This document shows positions 1 to 8,506 of a stretch of DNA of 64,000 bases, in pieces. Both the position numbers and the translations under genes were made by a program. The first letter of the stretch is position 1. Each line of letters opens with the position of its first letter. The notes beneath the pieces are model-generated. The model was not told where the DNA came from. It saw only the letters and a list, made by a program, of their open reading frames with translations, and ran no database searches. The stretch is from DATJOJ01 sp035507035 (GTDB taxonomy: Bacteria; Acidobacteriota; Terriglobia; Terriglobales; Acidobacteriaceae). The stretch lies in assembly GCA_035507035.1 (NCBI GenBank), contig DATJOJ010000007.1, positions 115,504 to 179,503 of the forward strand, read 5' to 3'.

Positions 1-5
1 GGCCA

Positions 6-446
6 TCATCCCGCCTTCCTCCAGTTCATTATTTGGTCCTCTTCTTCCGGGTAAGATCCACGTCCTTTGTTTCGCTCGAGGTCCTCCTGGCAGTGCAGAC
101 AATACTGCGTCCAGGGGAGAGCATCTAACCTGCGAGGATTGATCTCGTCCCCGCAACCGACGCAAAGTCCGAACGTGCCATTTTCAATTCGCAACACTGC
201 TGCGTCGATCATGCGCAGTAGGCGCCGTCGATCGCTGCTGCGCTGGAACAGCGATTCTTTCGAAATACTATTAATGCTTTGATCGGCGCTGTCTTGCGGT
301 TCCTCTGAATCCACCGTGAGCCTCTCACTTTCCAGTCGGCTCAGAGCTTTTAGGACATCATCGCGATGCGCCTCAAGGATGCGCCGGAAGCGTCGAATCT
401 CTGGCTTCTCACGTAGTTTCTGTAGCTGGTTGGCAGACCCTCTCAT
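6..446 (-). CDS. DksA/TraR-family zinc-finger protein
   Basis: A 146-residue protein with a predicted N-terminal helical hairpin and a C-terminal C4 zinc finger (CVGCGDEI then YCLHCQ, about residues 94-120), the arrangement of the DksA/TraR family. Family members insert a coiled coil into the RNA polymerase secondary channel and alter initiation. The hairpin tip carries an acidic DSADQS stretch comparable to the DxxDxA tip of DksA. The ATG overlaps the stop of the upstream receiver gene (ATGA), so the two are probably co-translated. Whether this is a true DksA or one of the shorter general-stress paralogues cannot be decided from sequence alone. Confidence 0.88.
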   Translation of the reverse strand: MRGSANQLQKLREKPEIRRFRRILEAHRDDVLKALSRLESERLTVDSEEPQDSADQSINSISKESLFQRSSDRRRLLRMIDAAVLRIENGTFGLCVGCGDEINPRRLDALPWTQYCLHCQEDLERNKGRGSYPEEEDQIMNWRKAG

Positions 447-787
447 ATATCCAGGTCCCCCAGTCCGTTTCCCGCTTGATCAGCATTACGCAAAAACGCA
501 TCGAAAAACCGCAGCATGAAGGGCGTCTGTCGCGTGACTCCGGAAAACAACAGAACCGGCACGTCAGGCCGCAAGGTTTTAAGTTGACTTCGTATCGTCG
601 AACTGGCTGCATCCGGCAGGTTGTCTTCCAAGAGGACGCCATCCACTGTCTGTCGACTAAGTACGTCGATCGCTTGCTTTCCGCTGGAGGCGGGCATCAC
701 CTCGTACCCGATCCCTTCCAGCATGCAAGTAAGTTTGGCCATGGATTCCGGTTCATCCTCAACGCAGAGAATCTTCATTCCACTCAT
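443..787 (-). CDS. Degenerate response-regulator receiver protein
   Basis: A stand-alone receiver domain of 114 residues from the chosen ATG at 787, which has a GGAGG ribosome site four bases upstream; a longer in-frame start at 886 has no such support. The acidic pocket (EDEP) and the beta-strand pattern of CheY-like domains are visible. The usual phospho-acceptor aspartate position reads LLEDNLP, so Glu stands where Asp is expected, and the conserved Lys near the end (normally KPF) is missing (RNAD). It may act as a phosphorylation-independent or permanently on-like receiver. It is translationally coupled to the DksA/TraR-like gene, suggesting a joint role in transcription control. Confidence 0.8.
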   Translation of the reverse strand: MSGMKILCVEDEPESMAKLTCMLEGIGYEVMPASSGKQAIDVLSRQTVDGVLLEDNLPDAASSTIRSQLKTLRPDVPVLLFSGVTRQTPFMLRFFDAFLRNADQAGNGLGDLDI

Positions 788-927
788 CCTTCCTCCGTAA
801 TGAAATCGATCGCCTATTGATCGTTGATTTCGGATATGGGCATCAGACCGATGTAGTCCATGCGGTCGAAGCGCGTGAGCACTCACGCCTCAAACTTGCG
901 AGACGGATCAGTTAGCGCCCAAAGGGA

Positions 928-1263
928 TTAGCTAAGCGGAGGGGGACGATTGTAATGAAAACCGGTAGCCTGGAGCGTGGAATATAGCTTGTACCGGGGC
1001 GAAACACGCAAAGTTTCCTTCAGCGGCGGAAGCGACAGGAAGCAGACCGAAGGAGCAGTCCATCGCGGACCATGATAGTCAAACCGCGGCCGCTCATCGT
1101 GATGAGCAAGCAGCTTGACCGTCGATTGGGACGATGCCGAATGGGGAAAATCAGGGAAGCGATCACGCGCCACCAAAACCGAAGACAACGTAGCAAGTGC
1201 CAGCACAAGCCGAATACCAGTCCGCTTGTGGCACCCGATTCCGAGTAGCCGATTAAGCGACAT
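928..1263 (-). CDS. Small predicted secreted or membrane-anchored protein
   Basis: A 111-residue reading frame with an N-terminal hydrophobic stretch (residues about 17-33, IRLVLALATLSSVLVA) that could be a signal peptide or anchor, followed by a hydrophilic, proline- and histidine-containing tail ending in RPPPLS. A GGTGGAG ribosome site lies just before the ATG. I do not recognise a family. Coding potential is supported only by the signal-like start and the ribosome site, so this could be a chance frame. Confidence 0.4.
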   Translation of the reverse strand: MSLNRLLGIGCHKRTGIRLVLALATLSSVLVARDRFPDFPHSASSQSTVKLLAHHDERPRFDYHGPRWTAPSVCFLSLPPLKETLRVSPRYKLYSTLQATGFHYNRPPPLS

Positions 1264-1560
1264 TCACTCCACCCGTTACTAACTAATTCTACAACCAAAT
1301 TCCGGGTGACCGGCGCTCCTTTTGTCACGTCTCGTCAAGAGCTAGCTTCGCAAATCGGCACCCGTGCGAGAGCTCGTATCGCGAACCTTGAGCCGGCTGC
1401 AATCCGTTGGGCTTGTTCAAATCGAAGGCAGGCACGCCATAACTTCCGACCTGATGGCCCTGGAAGCAGAGTCGGCAAGCGAGGAATGGCCTCCCTCCTC
1501 GCCCGCCCTGTCATTTTCCACAACATCCCCGTGACACAAAGCACTTCCGCGCCCTGAGAC

Positions 1561-1576
1561 TGTGACAAAGATCACA
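1561..1576. promoter_or_regulatory. CRP/FNR-family operator upstream of RIC gene
   Basis: TGTGACAAAGATCACA matches the CRP consensus TGTGA-N6-TCACA at all ten fixed positions. It lies 70 bases before the ATG of the RIC gene in a 383-base gap. A CRP/FNR-family regulator is inferred; which one is unknown. Apart from this site I see nothing else clear between 1264 and 1646. Confidence 0.6.
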
Positions 1577-1646
1577 TGCACGCGTGTCCGAAACTCGTAT
1601 TGTGATCCCTGTGGCGGCGAACCAATCATAGCCGTCAGGAGGAGTC

Positions 1647-2381
1647 ATGAGTATCAGTTCTCATAAGACGGTGCGCGAGTTAGCGGTTGAAATCCCCAAC
1701 GCCACCCGCGTTTTTGAAAACTTTGGCATCGATTACTGCTGTGGCGGCAAGCGCCCCCTCGACGAGGCTTGCGCCGGAGCCAACCTGCCTGTCGATGAGG
1801 TGATTAAGGCCCTTTCGGCTGCCGCCAAGCCTTCGGCTTCCCACGAAGGTCACCTGCAATCCGGATCTCTGGCAGAACTGATCAACCACATTGTCAAAAC
1901 TCATCATAGATTCACCCGGGAGGAAACTGCCCGCCTCAAAACGCTGCTGGCCAAGGTTTGCTCCGCCCACGGCAAGAACCATCCGGAACTGCTTGCCATT
2001 CAGGAAACGTTCCTTGCCCTCGATCAGGAACTCGCCCTGCACTTAATGAAAGAAGAAAACGTTCTTTTTCCTTACATCGTGCGCACGGAAGAAGCGCTCT
2101 TTCAGAATGAGCCACCGCTTCCCGGACCGTTTGGCACCGTGCAAAATCCGATTCGCATGATGGTGCAGGAGCACGATGGCGCCGGGGACGCGTTGCGCGC
2201 TATCCGCGAGGCAAGCCGGAATTTTTCACTGCCCCAAGACGCTTGCGTCAGTTATCAGACCCTATACCATGCTCTGGCTGGGTTTGAGGCAGACCTGCAC
2301 CAACATATCCACTTGGAGAACAATATCTTGTTCCCTCGCGCCGCGGAAATGGAAGAGAGCGCGTTGACGGCTGCGCGATAG
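1647..2381 (+). CDS. ytfE: Iron-sulfur cluster repair di-iron protein (RIC family)
   Basis: A 244-residue RIC protein (YtfE/ScdA/DnrN), a cytoplasmic di-iron protein that helps restore Fe-S clusters damaged by nitric oxide or oxidants. The N-terminal ScdA_N (DUF542) domain contains the expected GIDYCCGG motif near residues 27-34. Hemerythrin-like helices follow, with the iron-ligand patterns HIVKTHHRF, HLMKEENVLFP, MVQEHDGAGD and HIHLENNILFP. Length and order are typical of the full-length family. The start has a strong AGGAGG site. It appears monocistronic, and a perfect CRP-like operator lies upstream, so induction by a CRP/FNR-type sensor of NO or redox state is plausible. Confidence 0.93.
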   Translation: MSISSHKTVRELAVEIPNATRVFENFGIDYCCGGKRPLDEACAGANLPVDEVIKALSAAAKPSASHEGHLQSGSLAELINHIVKTHHRFTREETARLKTLLAKVCSAHGKNHPELLAIQETFLALDQELALHLMKEENVLFPYIVRTEEALFQNEPPLPGPFGTVQNPIRMMVQEHDGAGDALRAIREASRNFSLPQDACVSYQTLYHALAGFEADLHQHIHLENNILFPRAAEMEESALTAAR

Positions 2382-2448
2382 TTACTTCCGCTTTCGCGAC
2401 TCGCTCAGCTACGCTGAGAAATGCTTTACACTAGAGCAGTTTGCTGCG

Positions 2449-3213
2449 ATGAAACTGTCGGTCGTCATGCCGGTCTACAACGAGCGCAGGACGCTGCGCC
2501 AGGTTATCGAGCGCGTTCTTGCAGTGCCGCTCGACATCGAACTGCTTTGCGTGGATGACGGTTCGCGCGATGGCTCCCGCGAAATCCTGGCCGAACTGCA
2601 GAAACAGCATCCCCAACTCCAGATCTTTCTTCAGCCCAAAAACATGGGAAAAGGGGCAGCTCTGCGCCGCGGTATCCAGGAAGCCACCGGCGACTTCGTT
2701 ATTATTCAGGATGCCGACTTGGAGTACGATCCCGGCGACTACCCGGCACTGCTCGATCCCTTGATCCAGGGAAAAGCCGACGTGGTTTTCGGCTCACGCT
2801 TCCTGGGAGCCGCGCCGCATCGCGTGCTTTATTTCTGGCACTCGGTGGGAAACAAAATGTTGACTCTACTCTCCAATTGCCTCAGCAACATCAACCTGAC
2901 CGACATGGAAACTTGTTACAAAGTGTTTCGCCGCGAGGTCATTCAAGCCATCCCGCTGGAAGAAGATCGCTTTGGCTTCGAGCCCGAGATCACGATGAAG
3001 GTCGCAAAACGCCGGCTGCGAATTTATGAGGTCGGCATCAGCTACTGGGGCCGCACCTACGAAGAAGGCAAAAAGATTAATTGGAAGGATGGCGTGCGAG
3101 CTTTGTGGTGTCTCCTCAAGTATTCGTTTAAGGATAGCGCCGTGCAAGTCCACCCCGATCCGGCTCGCGTTGCCGATTCAAAAAGCCAGCCCGCTTCCGA
3201 TTCTCGACCTTAA
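2449..3213 (+). CDS. Family 2 glycosyltransferase (dolichol-phosphate-mannose synthase-like)
   Basis: A 254-residue GT-A fold glycosyltransferase. The N-terminus reads SVVMPVYNERRTL, followed by the nucleotide-binding VDDGSRDGS and by QDADLEYDP, whose DAD is the metal-binding DxD equivalent. The middle matches soluble polyprenol-phosphate sugar transferases (DPM1-like). No C-terminal membrane domain is present; the tail is a short hydrophilic extension. It probably transfers a sugar from a nucleotide donor to a polyprenyl phosphate on the cytoplasmic membrane face; the sugar is unknown. No partner genes lie alongside. Confidence 0.88.
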   Translation: MKLSVVMPVYNERRTLRQVIERVLAVPLDIELLCVDDGSRDGSREILAELQKQHPQLQIFLQPKNMGKGAALRRGIQEATGDFVIIQDADLEYDPGDYPALLDPLIQGKADVVFGSRFLGAAPHRVLYFWHSVGNKMLTLLSNCLSNINLTDMETCYKVFRREVIQAIPLEEDRFGFEPEITMKVAKRRLRIYEVGISYWGRTYEEGKKINWKDGVRALWCLLKYSFKDSAVQVHPDPARVADSKSQPASDSRP

Positions 3214-3266
3214 TCTTGGTTGTCTCGACCCGAAATTCGGGGCACTTTTACCGCAAACATTTGCAT

Positions 3267-3306
3267 ATTGTCTATGAGTTGAATAGGCTTTCTGGACATA
3301 GACAAT
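3267..3306. promoter_or_regulatory. Perfect 10-bp inverted repeat upstream of sat/cysC
   Basis: ATTGTCTATG at 3267-3276 is repeated in inverse as CATAGACAAT at 3297-3306 with a 20-base loop. It sits in the 357-base gap before the sulfate-assimilation genes, about 265 bases from the start codon. A related ATAGACAT occurs at 3536-3543. It could be an operator pair or an RNA hairpin; no T-tract follows, so it is a poor terminator for the glycosyltransferase. I see no recognisable riboswitch in the gap. Confidence 0.4.
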
Positions 3307-3570
3307 TAAGCGATTTATTCTAAATAAGTTGCACCCTGCCAAAGGCGCCCCAACGGAACCTGAATTGCAGCGTCTACGGCTTGGATGGCTCTGCCCTAAC
3401 TACAATTGTTCCAGCGCTCTCTGGCGTAGTACTCTGGCAGCGCAACGTACGGGGTAACCGCACTTCGGCAGTCCGCATTACCCAGCTTCATTTTTTCTGT
3501 ACTCGGTTGAGAGCCAGACAAAAGCTAGTAAGTTGATAGACATATTCATGAAAGTGGGAGGTTCACGCAT

Positions 3571-5319
3571 TTGAACGTTGCGACCAGTCATCTTATTGCG
3601 CCGCATGGCGGCGAATTGATCGATCTCATGGCAGTTCCAGACCGTGCGGCCGAACTAAAGGCGCACTCGCGCGAGTGGCCATCCTGGGATTTAACTGCCC
3701 GCCAGATTTGCGATCTGGAGCTGCTTCTGAGCGGCGGCTTTTCTCCTCTGAAAGGCTTCATGACGAAGGCAGACTACGAGGGCAGCGTCTGCAATAAGAT
3801 GCGGCTCACTTCCGGCGTCCTCTGGCCCATGCCTATAACGCTCGACGTGAAAGAGGAATTTGCAAAAACCTTGACGCCCGGTTCCAGCAAAATTGCCTTG
3901 CGCGATCCCGAGGGCGTCATGCTGGCCGTTCTGCACGTCGAAGATGTCTGGCAGCCCGATCGCAAAGCCGAAGCCGAACATGTTTTCAAAACCACCAGCC
4001 CGGTTCATCCCGGTGTCGATTATCTGCTGAACAAAGCAAACCCCTGGTACGTCGGTGGGCGACTCGAAGGCACGCAGACGCCTTCGCACTACGATTTCCG
4101 CTCGTTGCGTCTTACTCCGGCGGAGCTGCGCGCAGAATTTTCACGCCTTGGTTGGCGGCGCATTGTGGCATTCCAGACTCGCAATCCCATGCATCGCGCC
4201 CACGTCGAGCTGACTTTCCGCGCGGCGAAGCAAGTCGAAGCCAATCTCCTAATCAATCCTTCGGTCGGAATGACGAAACCCGGAGACGTCGACTACTTCA
4301 CTCGCGTGCGCTGCTATCAATTGCTTTTGTCGAAGTTCCCTGCCGGCACGGTGAAGCTGTCTTTGCTGCCGCTCGCCATGCGCATGGGCGGGCCGCGCGA
4401 AGCTATCTGGCACGCGTTGATTCGCAAAAATCACGGCGCCACGCATTTCATCGTTGGCCGCGATCACGCCGGCCCCGGCAACGACGCCAATGGCAAGCCC
4501 TTCTACGGCCCTTACGAGGCCCAGGAACTTTTCAAGATGCACGAAAACGATATCGGCGTGACCATGGTTCCCTTCAACATGATGGTCTACCTCGAAGATC
4601 AGGATCGCTACGTGCCCGACAGTGAAGTTCCTAATGGCTCGCGCGTTCTGAACATCTCCGGCACCGAGTTGCGTCGCCGCCTCAACGATGGCGGTGAAAT
4701 TCCCGCCTGGTTCACTTATCCCGAAGTTGTGCAGGAACTGCGGCGCAGCTTCCCGCCACGGCACAAGCAAGGCCTGACAATTTTCTTTACTGGTCTTTCG
4801 GGATCCGGTAAATCCACCATCGCCAACGTGCTGGTAACCAAGTTCCTCGAAATGGGTGGCCGTCCGGTCACGCTGCTCGATGGCGATCTGGTGCGCAAGC
4901 ATCTTTCATCCGAACTTGGCTTTTCCAAAGAGCATCGCGACATCAACATTCGCCGCATCGGCTACGTCGCTTCGGAAATTACCAAGAATGGCGGCATCGC
5001 CATCTGCGCCCCCATCGCTCCGTACGACGCCACCCGCAAGCACGTTCGCGAGCTGGTCGAAGCTGTGGGTGGGTTCATTCTGGTCCATATCGCCACTCCG
5101 GTTGAAACCTGCGAGCAGCGCGATCGCAAAGGCTTATACGCGAAAGCGCGTGCTGGAATCCTCAAAGAATTCACCGGCATCTCTGATCCTTACGAGGTAC
5201 CCAAGGATGCGGAAGTGGTGATTAACACTAGTGACTTGTCTCCAGAAGAGGCAGCGCAGGAGATCATTCTGCACCTGGAGCGCGAAGGCTTCATCGGAGT
5301 CAATGGCAATCACGCTTAG
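3571..5319 (+). CDS. Bifunctional sulfate adenylyltransferase / adenylylsulfate kinase
   Basis: A 582-residue fusion that makes APS from sulfate and ATP, then phosphorylates it to PAPS. Residues about 1-390 are ATP sulfurylase with the nucleotidyl-transferase motifs RNPMHRAH and GRDHAGPG. Residues about 395-580 are APS kinase with an intact Walker A loop (GLSGSGKST), DGDLVRKHL and the substrate-binding GFSKEHRDINIRR, so the kinase half looks active rather than merely regulatory. The serine of the usual FISP motif is replaced (PIAPYD). The start is TTG, with GGGAGG nine bases upstream. It is followed closely by a TauE/SafE permease and CysQ, giving a coherent sulfate assimilation operon. Confidence 0.93.
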   Translation: MNVATSHLIAPHGGELIDLMAVPDRAAELKAHSREWPSWDLTARQICDLELLLSGGFSPLKGFMTKADYEGSVCNKMRLTSGVLWPMPITLDVKEEFAKTLTPGSSKIALRDPEGVMLAVLHVEDVWQPDRKAEAEHVFKTTSPVHPGVDYLLNKANPWYVGGRLEGTQTPSHYDFRSLRLTPAELRAEFSRLGWRRIVAFQTRNPMHRAHVELTFRAAKQVEANLLINPSVGMTKPGDVDYFTRVRCYQLLLSKFPAGTVKLSLLPLAMRMGGPREAIWHALIRKNHGATHFIVGRDHAGPGNDANGKPFYGPYEAQELFKMHENDIGVTMVPFNMMVYLEDQDRYVPDSEVPNGSRVLNISGTELRRRLNDGGEIPAWFTYPEVVQELRRSFPPRHKQGLTIFFTGLSGSGKSTIANVLVTKFLEMGGRPVTLLDGDLVRKHLSSELGFSKEHRDINIRRIGYVASEITKNGGIAICAPIAPYDATRKHVRELVEAVGGFILVHIATPVETCEQRDRKGLYAKARAGILKEFTGISDPYEVPKDAEVVINTSDLSPEEAAQEIILHLEREGFIGVNGNHA

Positions 5320-5346
5320 AGCTCGGTTTTTCCGGTAAGTGATTTT

Positions 5347-6111
5347 ATGATTGCGGAAAAAATTTTGGTGGGCTTTGTGGTCGGGACGCTGATTGGCATG
5401 ACCGGCGTCGGCGGCGGAGTCTTGCTGCTGCCCATTCTTATTTTCGTCCTTCGCGTACCGCCCATCATCGCCGTGGGATCGGACGCTCTCTTCAACTTTG
5501 TCACCAAAATTGGCTCCAGCATCGTGCACATCAAGAAAGGCACGGTGAAACGCAGAATCGTGGTCGCCCTGGCTTGTGGCAGCATTCCCGGCTCGATCAT
5601 GGGCGTAGGTCTGCTCGGCCATCTCCGGACGGTTTACGGCGGCGGGGTGAATACCTTCATCACAACCGCCGTCGGAGTTCTGCTGATCTGCGTTCCCACG
5701 CTCTTGTTGTTCCAGAGCCGGATCGAAGAACACGTCGTCAACCGCCCCCCGACCATGCAGTCGCTGCTGGGCATAACTGCCATTGGCCTGCTGGCGGGCT
5801 TTTTGGTCGGCATGACGTCGGTTGGATCAGGCAGCATCATCATGATGCTTCTGCTTCTCTTGTACAGTTTCTCGCCCAAGGTCATGGTTGGCACCGACAT
5901 TGTTCACGCTGTCCTGCTGACCGGAGTCACCAGCCTTCTCCACTGGCGATTAGGCAACGTTGACCCATACCTCATCGGCTCCCTGCTTATCGGCTCCATC
6001 CCTGGCGGCATCTTTGGTTCGTACTTAAGTACCCGCATGCCGGTGCCCTGGCTGCGACGCATTCTCTGCACCGTTCTGCTGGCAACGGGCGCGCGGATGC
6101 TGTGGGCGTGA
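5347..6111 (+). CDS. TauE/SafE (TSUP) family anion permease
   Basis: A 254-residue membrane protein with about eight hydrophobic segments arranged as two related halves. The glycine-rich MTGVGGGVLLLP near the N-terminus and the internal VGMTSVGSGSIIMM are the duplicated signature of the TSUP family. Members export or import sulfite, sulfonates or related anions. It starts 27 bases after the ATP sulfurylase/APS kinase stop and is followed by cysQ, so export of sulfite or uptake of a sulfur anion is the best guess. Substrate is inferred from context only. Confidence 0.87.
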   Translation: MIAEKILVGFVVGTLIGMTGVGGGVLLLPILIFVLRVPPIIAVGSDALFNFVTKIGSSIVHIKKGTVKRRIVVALACGSIPGSIMGVGLLGHLRTVYGGGVNTFITTAVGVLLICVPTLLLFQSRIEEHVVNRPPTMQSLLGITAIGLLAGFLVGMTSVGSGSIIMMLLLLLYSFSPKVMVGTDIVHAVLLTGVTSLLHWRLGNVDPYLIGSLLIGSIPGGIFGSYLSTRMPVPWLRRILCTVLLATGARMLWA

Positions 6112-6133
6112 CCCGAAACTTCCAAATAAAATC

Positions 6134-6946
6134 ATGACTTCTCCTTCTCACACCGAAACTCTGCAGCGCATCCAATCTGCGCTCGAAGCCGCCCGACAGG
6201 TTTTCAGCCGATTCACCGCCGGAGCCATCGACGCCGAATATAAAATCGGTCACGACCCTGTCACCGAAGCTGACCGTGCAGTCGACGCTGCCCTACGCAA
6301 AGAGCTTTTGCGCGACGGCGAAGGCTGGCTCTCCGAAGAAAGCGTGGACGATTTCACCCGCCTCGACAAGAGCCGTGTGTGGGTGGTCGATCCCCTGGAT
6401 GGTACACGTGAATTTGTCGCCGGCATACCTGAGTTCTGTGTCTCCGTTGCCATGGTCGAAGACGGCCAGCCGGTGGTCGGGGGAATTTGCAATCCGGCGA
6501 CCGACGAGATTTTTCTTGGGGCAGTGGGCTCCGGAGTCACCCGCAATGGCAAGCCAGTTCAGGCCAGCAATCGTAGCAAACTGGATGGCGCTCTGGTTCT
6601 GGCCAGCCGCAGCGAAGTGAAACGCGGAGAATGGAAGAAGTTCGAGGGCAGTAATCTCAAAATTCGCCCGATGGGATCGGTGGCCTACAAGCTCGCGCTG
6701 GTTTCAGCAGGACTCGCCGACGTAACCTTCACGCTCGTACCCAAAAATGAATGGGACGTCGCCGCTGGAGTCGCCTTGGTCCTGAGCGCAGGAGGCTTCG
6801 TCTGCACCCTCGACGGGACTTCGTTACGCTGCAACAATCGCGACCCCTTGCTCAAGGGCCTCATCGCCTCCGGGCCATTGATGGCGGATGAACTGGTAGC
6901 GCGTCTCGGCCTACATCCAACGGCTTCGCACACGATCAAAGGCTAA
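6134..6946 (+). CDS. cysQ: 3'(2'),5'-bisphosphate nucleotidase CysQ
   Basis: A 270-residue inositol-monophosphatase-fold enzyme. Metal-binding motifs are present in order: DPVTEADRAVD (about residues 38-48), WVVDPLDGTREF (about 83-94) and NEWDVAAG (about 198-205). CysQ removes the 3' phosphate of PAP, the by-product of PAPS reduction, and can also hydrolyse PAPS. It lies 22 bases behind the permease gene in the sulfate assimilation run, which favours CysQ over a plain inositol phosphatase. It is the last gene of the unit. Confidence 0.9.
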   Translation: MTSPSHTETLQRIQSALEAARQVFSRFTAGAIDAEYKIGHDPVTEADRAVDAALRKELLRDGEGWLSEESVDDFTRLDKSRVWVVDPLDGTREFVAGIPEFCVSVAMVEDGQPVVGGICNPATDEIFLGAVGSGVTRNGKPVQASNRSKLDGALVLASRSEVKRGEWKKFEGSNLKIRPMGSVAYKLALVSAGLADVTFTLVPKNEWDVAAGVALVLSAGGFVCTLDGTSLRCNNRDPLLKGLIASGPLMADELVARLGLHPTASHTIKG

Positions 6947-6954
6947 ATAAACTT

Positions 6955-6990
6955 TGTCATCCTGAGGGCCTTCAGGCCCGAAGGACCTAT
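6955..6990. repeat. TCATCCTGA-type dispersed repeat between convergent genes
   Basis: TGTCATCCTGAG opens a short element that continues with the small palindrome GGGCC-TTCA-GGCCC (6966-6979). Related heads occur at 23619 and 55495. It lies between the convergent cysQ and desaturase-like genes and may also end transcription, although no strong T-tract follows. Confidence 0.5.
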
Positions 6991-7002
6991 GCATTTCGGA
7001 TG

Positions 7003-8415
7003 TTACTTTAGCGTCGCCAGCGCCTCTCGCGCTGCGTGATACCCACACATCCCGTGCACTCCTCCACCGGGAGGCGTGGAAGACGAGCACAGGTACAGAC
7101 CTGGGAATGACGTTGCATAGTGACGCCGCGTAGGTCGAAACAAGAACTGCCGCAACGTCATTGCCCCACCGCCAATGTCGCCGCCAATCAAATTAGCGTC
7201 CATCGCTTCGAGATCGGCTGGAGAAAACGCGCGCCGCGCCAGCACGCGATCGCGAAAACCCGGCGCAAAGCGCTCGATTTGAGCCTCGATGCGCGGCAGC
7301 ATGTCTTCCTTCGATCCATTGGGCACGTGAGCGTAAACCCAAGCAGTGTGTTTACCTGCGGGAGCGCGTGTGGGGTCGAACAAGCTTGGCTGCGACAGAA
7401 TCATGAACGGCCGCTCGGCATGATGGCCAGTCGCCATCGCTTCTTCGGAAGCAGCGATCTCTTCAAAGCTGCCGCCGAGGTGAACTGTAGCCGCACGCAA
7501 ACATTCTTTCGCCCTCCACGGAATGGGATCGCGCAGAGCGTAGTCAACTTTGAAAACTCCCGGGCCGTAGGAATAAGCAGCCAGCCGATCCTTGTATGCC
7601 GAGGAAAACTTGTGTCCGGCGATGCGAAGTATTTGTTTAGGAGTAACGTCACAGAGAATGAGGTCGTACCCGGGGAGACCAGTGAGAGTTTCCACGCGCA
7701 TTGCAGTGTGAACCTTACCGCCCAACTTGGCTAAGTAGCCGCACAACGCATTGGTGAGCGCTTGCGCGCCACCGCGCGGAATCGGCCAGCCGACCGCGTG
7801 AGCGCTGATTGCGATCAGCAGGCCAAAAGGGCCACTTAGCAGGTCATTCAGGCTCATCACCGAATGGGCCGCGATTCCGGCAAAGAGCGCACGAGTTCGC
7901 TCATTGCGAAAACGAGAATAGGCCATCATTCGGGCTGAATGCAGCGAGCGCAATCCAAAGCTAGCCATCAAGAACGGATGCCGAGGAAAAAGAGTAAGCG
8001 GACGAAGTGATCCAGAAGCAAGATCATTCCACCTTTCCGCATAAGGCTCCATCAATCTTCGCCAAGCGCGGCCGTCCTGCCCAAGCGCCTTCGCCGCTTC
8101 GCCGAAATCGCGCTCCAAAACGACAGCCGTACCATCGTCAAGAGGGTGAACCAGCGGGGCGGGAGAATGAATCCATTCCAGGCCGTAATCGCGCAATGGC
8201 AGTGACGAAAAAAAAGGCGAGCCCACCGCGAAAGGATGCACGGCCGATCCGAAATCGTGGAGAAAACCGGGCAACGTGAGTTCCATCGTACGTGCCCCCC
8301 CGCCGGGAATGGTCTCGGCTTCGAACACGTCTACCTGCAGGCCCGCCTGCGCTAAAACAATCGCAGCCGCAAGGCCGTTCGGGCCAGCTCCGATGATGCA
8401 GGCTTTCCGAGTCAC
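7003..8415 (-). CDS. Phytoene desaturase-like FAD oxidoreductase
   Basis: A 470-residue flavoprotein. The N-terminal Rossmann motif GAGPNGLAAAIVLAQAG binds FAD ADP, followed by EAETIPGGGART, and the C-terminus carries the FAD-contacting GLYLCSSSTPPGGGVHG motif. This is the NAD(P)/FAD-dependent amine-oxidase superfamily, in the branch related to phytoene dehydrogenases and carotene isomerases. No carotenoid genes are nearby, so the substrate is unknown. It differs from the two tandem family members at 44.3-47.5 kb, which are longer and closer to each other. Confidence 0.85.
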   Translation of the reverse strand: MTRKACIIGAGPNGLAAAIVLAQAGLQVDVFEAETIPGGGARTMELTLPGFLHDFGSAVHPFAVGSPFFSSLPLRDYGLEWIHSPAPLVHPLDDGTAVVLERDFGEAAKALGQDGRAWRRLMEPYAERWNDLASGSLRPLTLFPRHPFLMASFGLRSLHSARMMAYSRFRNERTRALFAGIAAHSVMSLNDLLSGPFGLLIAISAHAVGWPIPRGGAQALTNALCGYLAKLGGKVHTAMRVETLTGLPGYDLILCDVTPKQILRIAGHKFSSAYKDRLAAYSYGPGVFKVDYALRDPIPWRAKECLRAATVHLGGSFEEIAASEEAMATGHHAERPFMILSQPSLFDPTRAPAGKHTAWVYAHVPNGSKEDMLPRIEAQIERFAPGFRDRVLARRAFSPADLEAMDANLIGGDIGGGAMTLRQFLFRPTRRHYATSFPGLYLCSSSTPPGGGVHGMCGYHAAREALATLK

Positions 8416-8506
8416 TGATGTTTTCTAATCCTCGCGCGCGAAACTCACAGCACGTAGCGACAGCCGCCCTCGGCTGTCCGGCGGAGTCCGCGGCACACAT
8501 AAGCCG

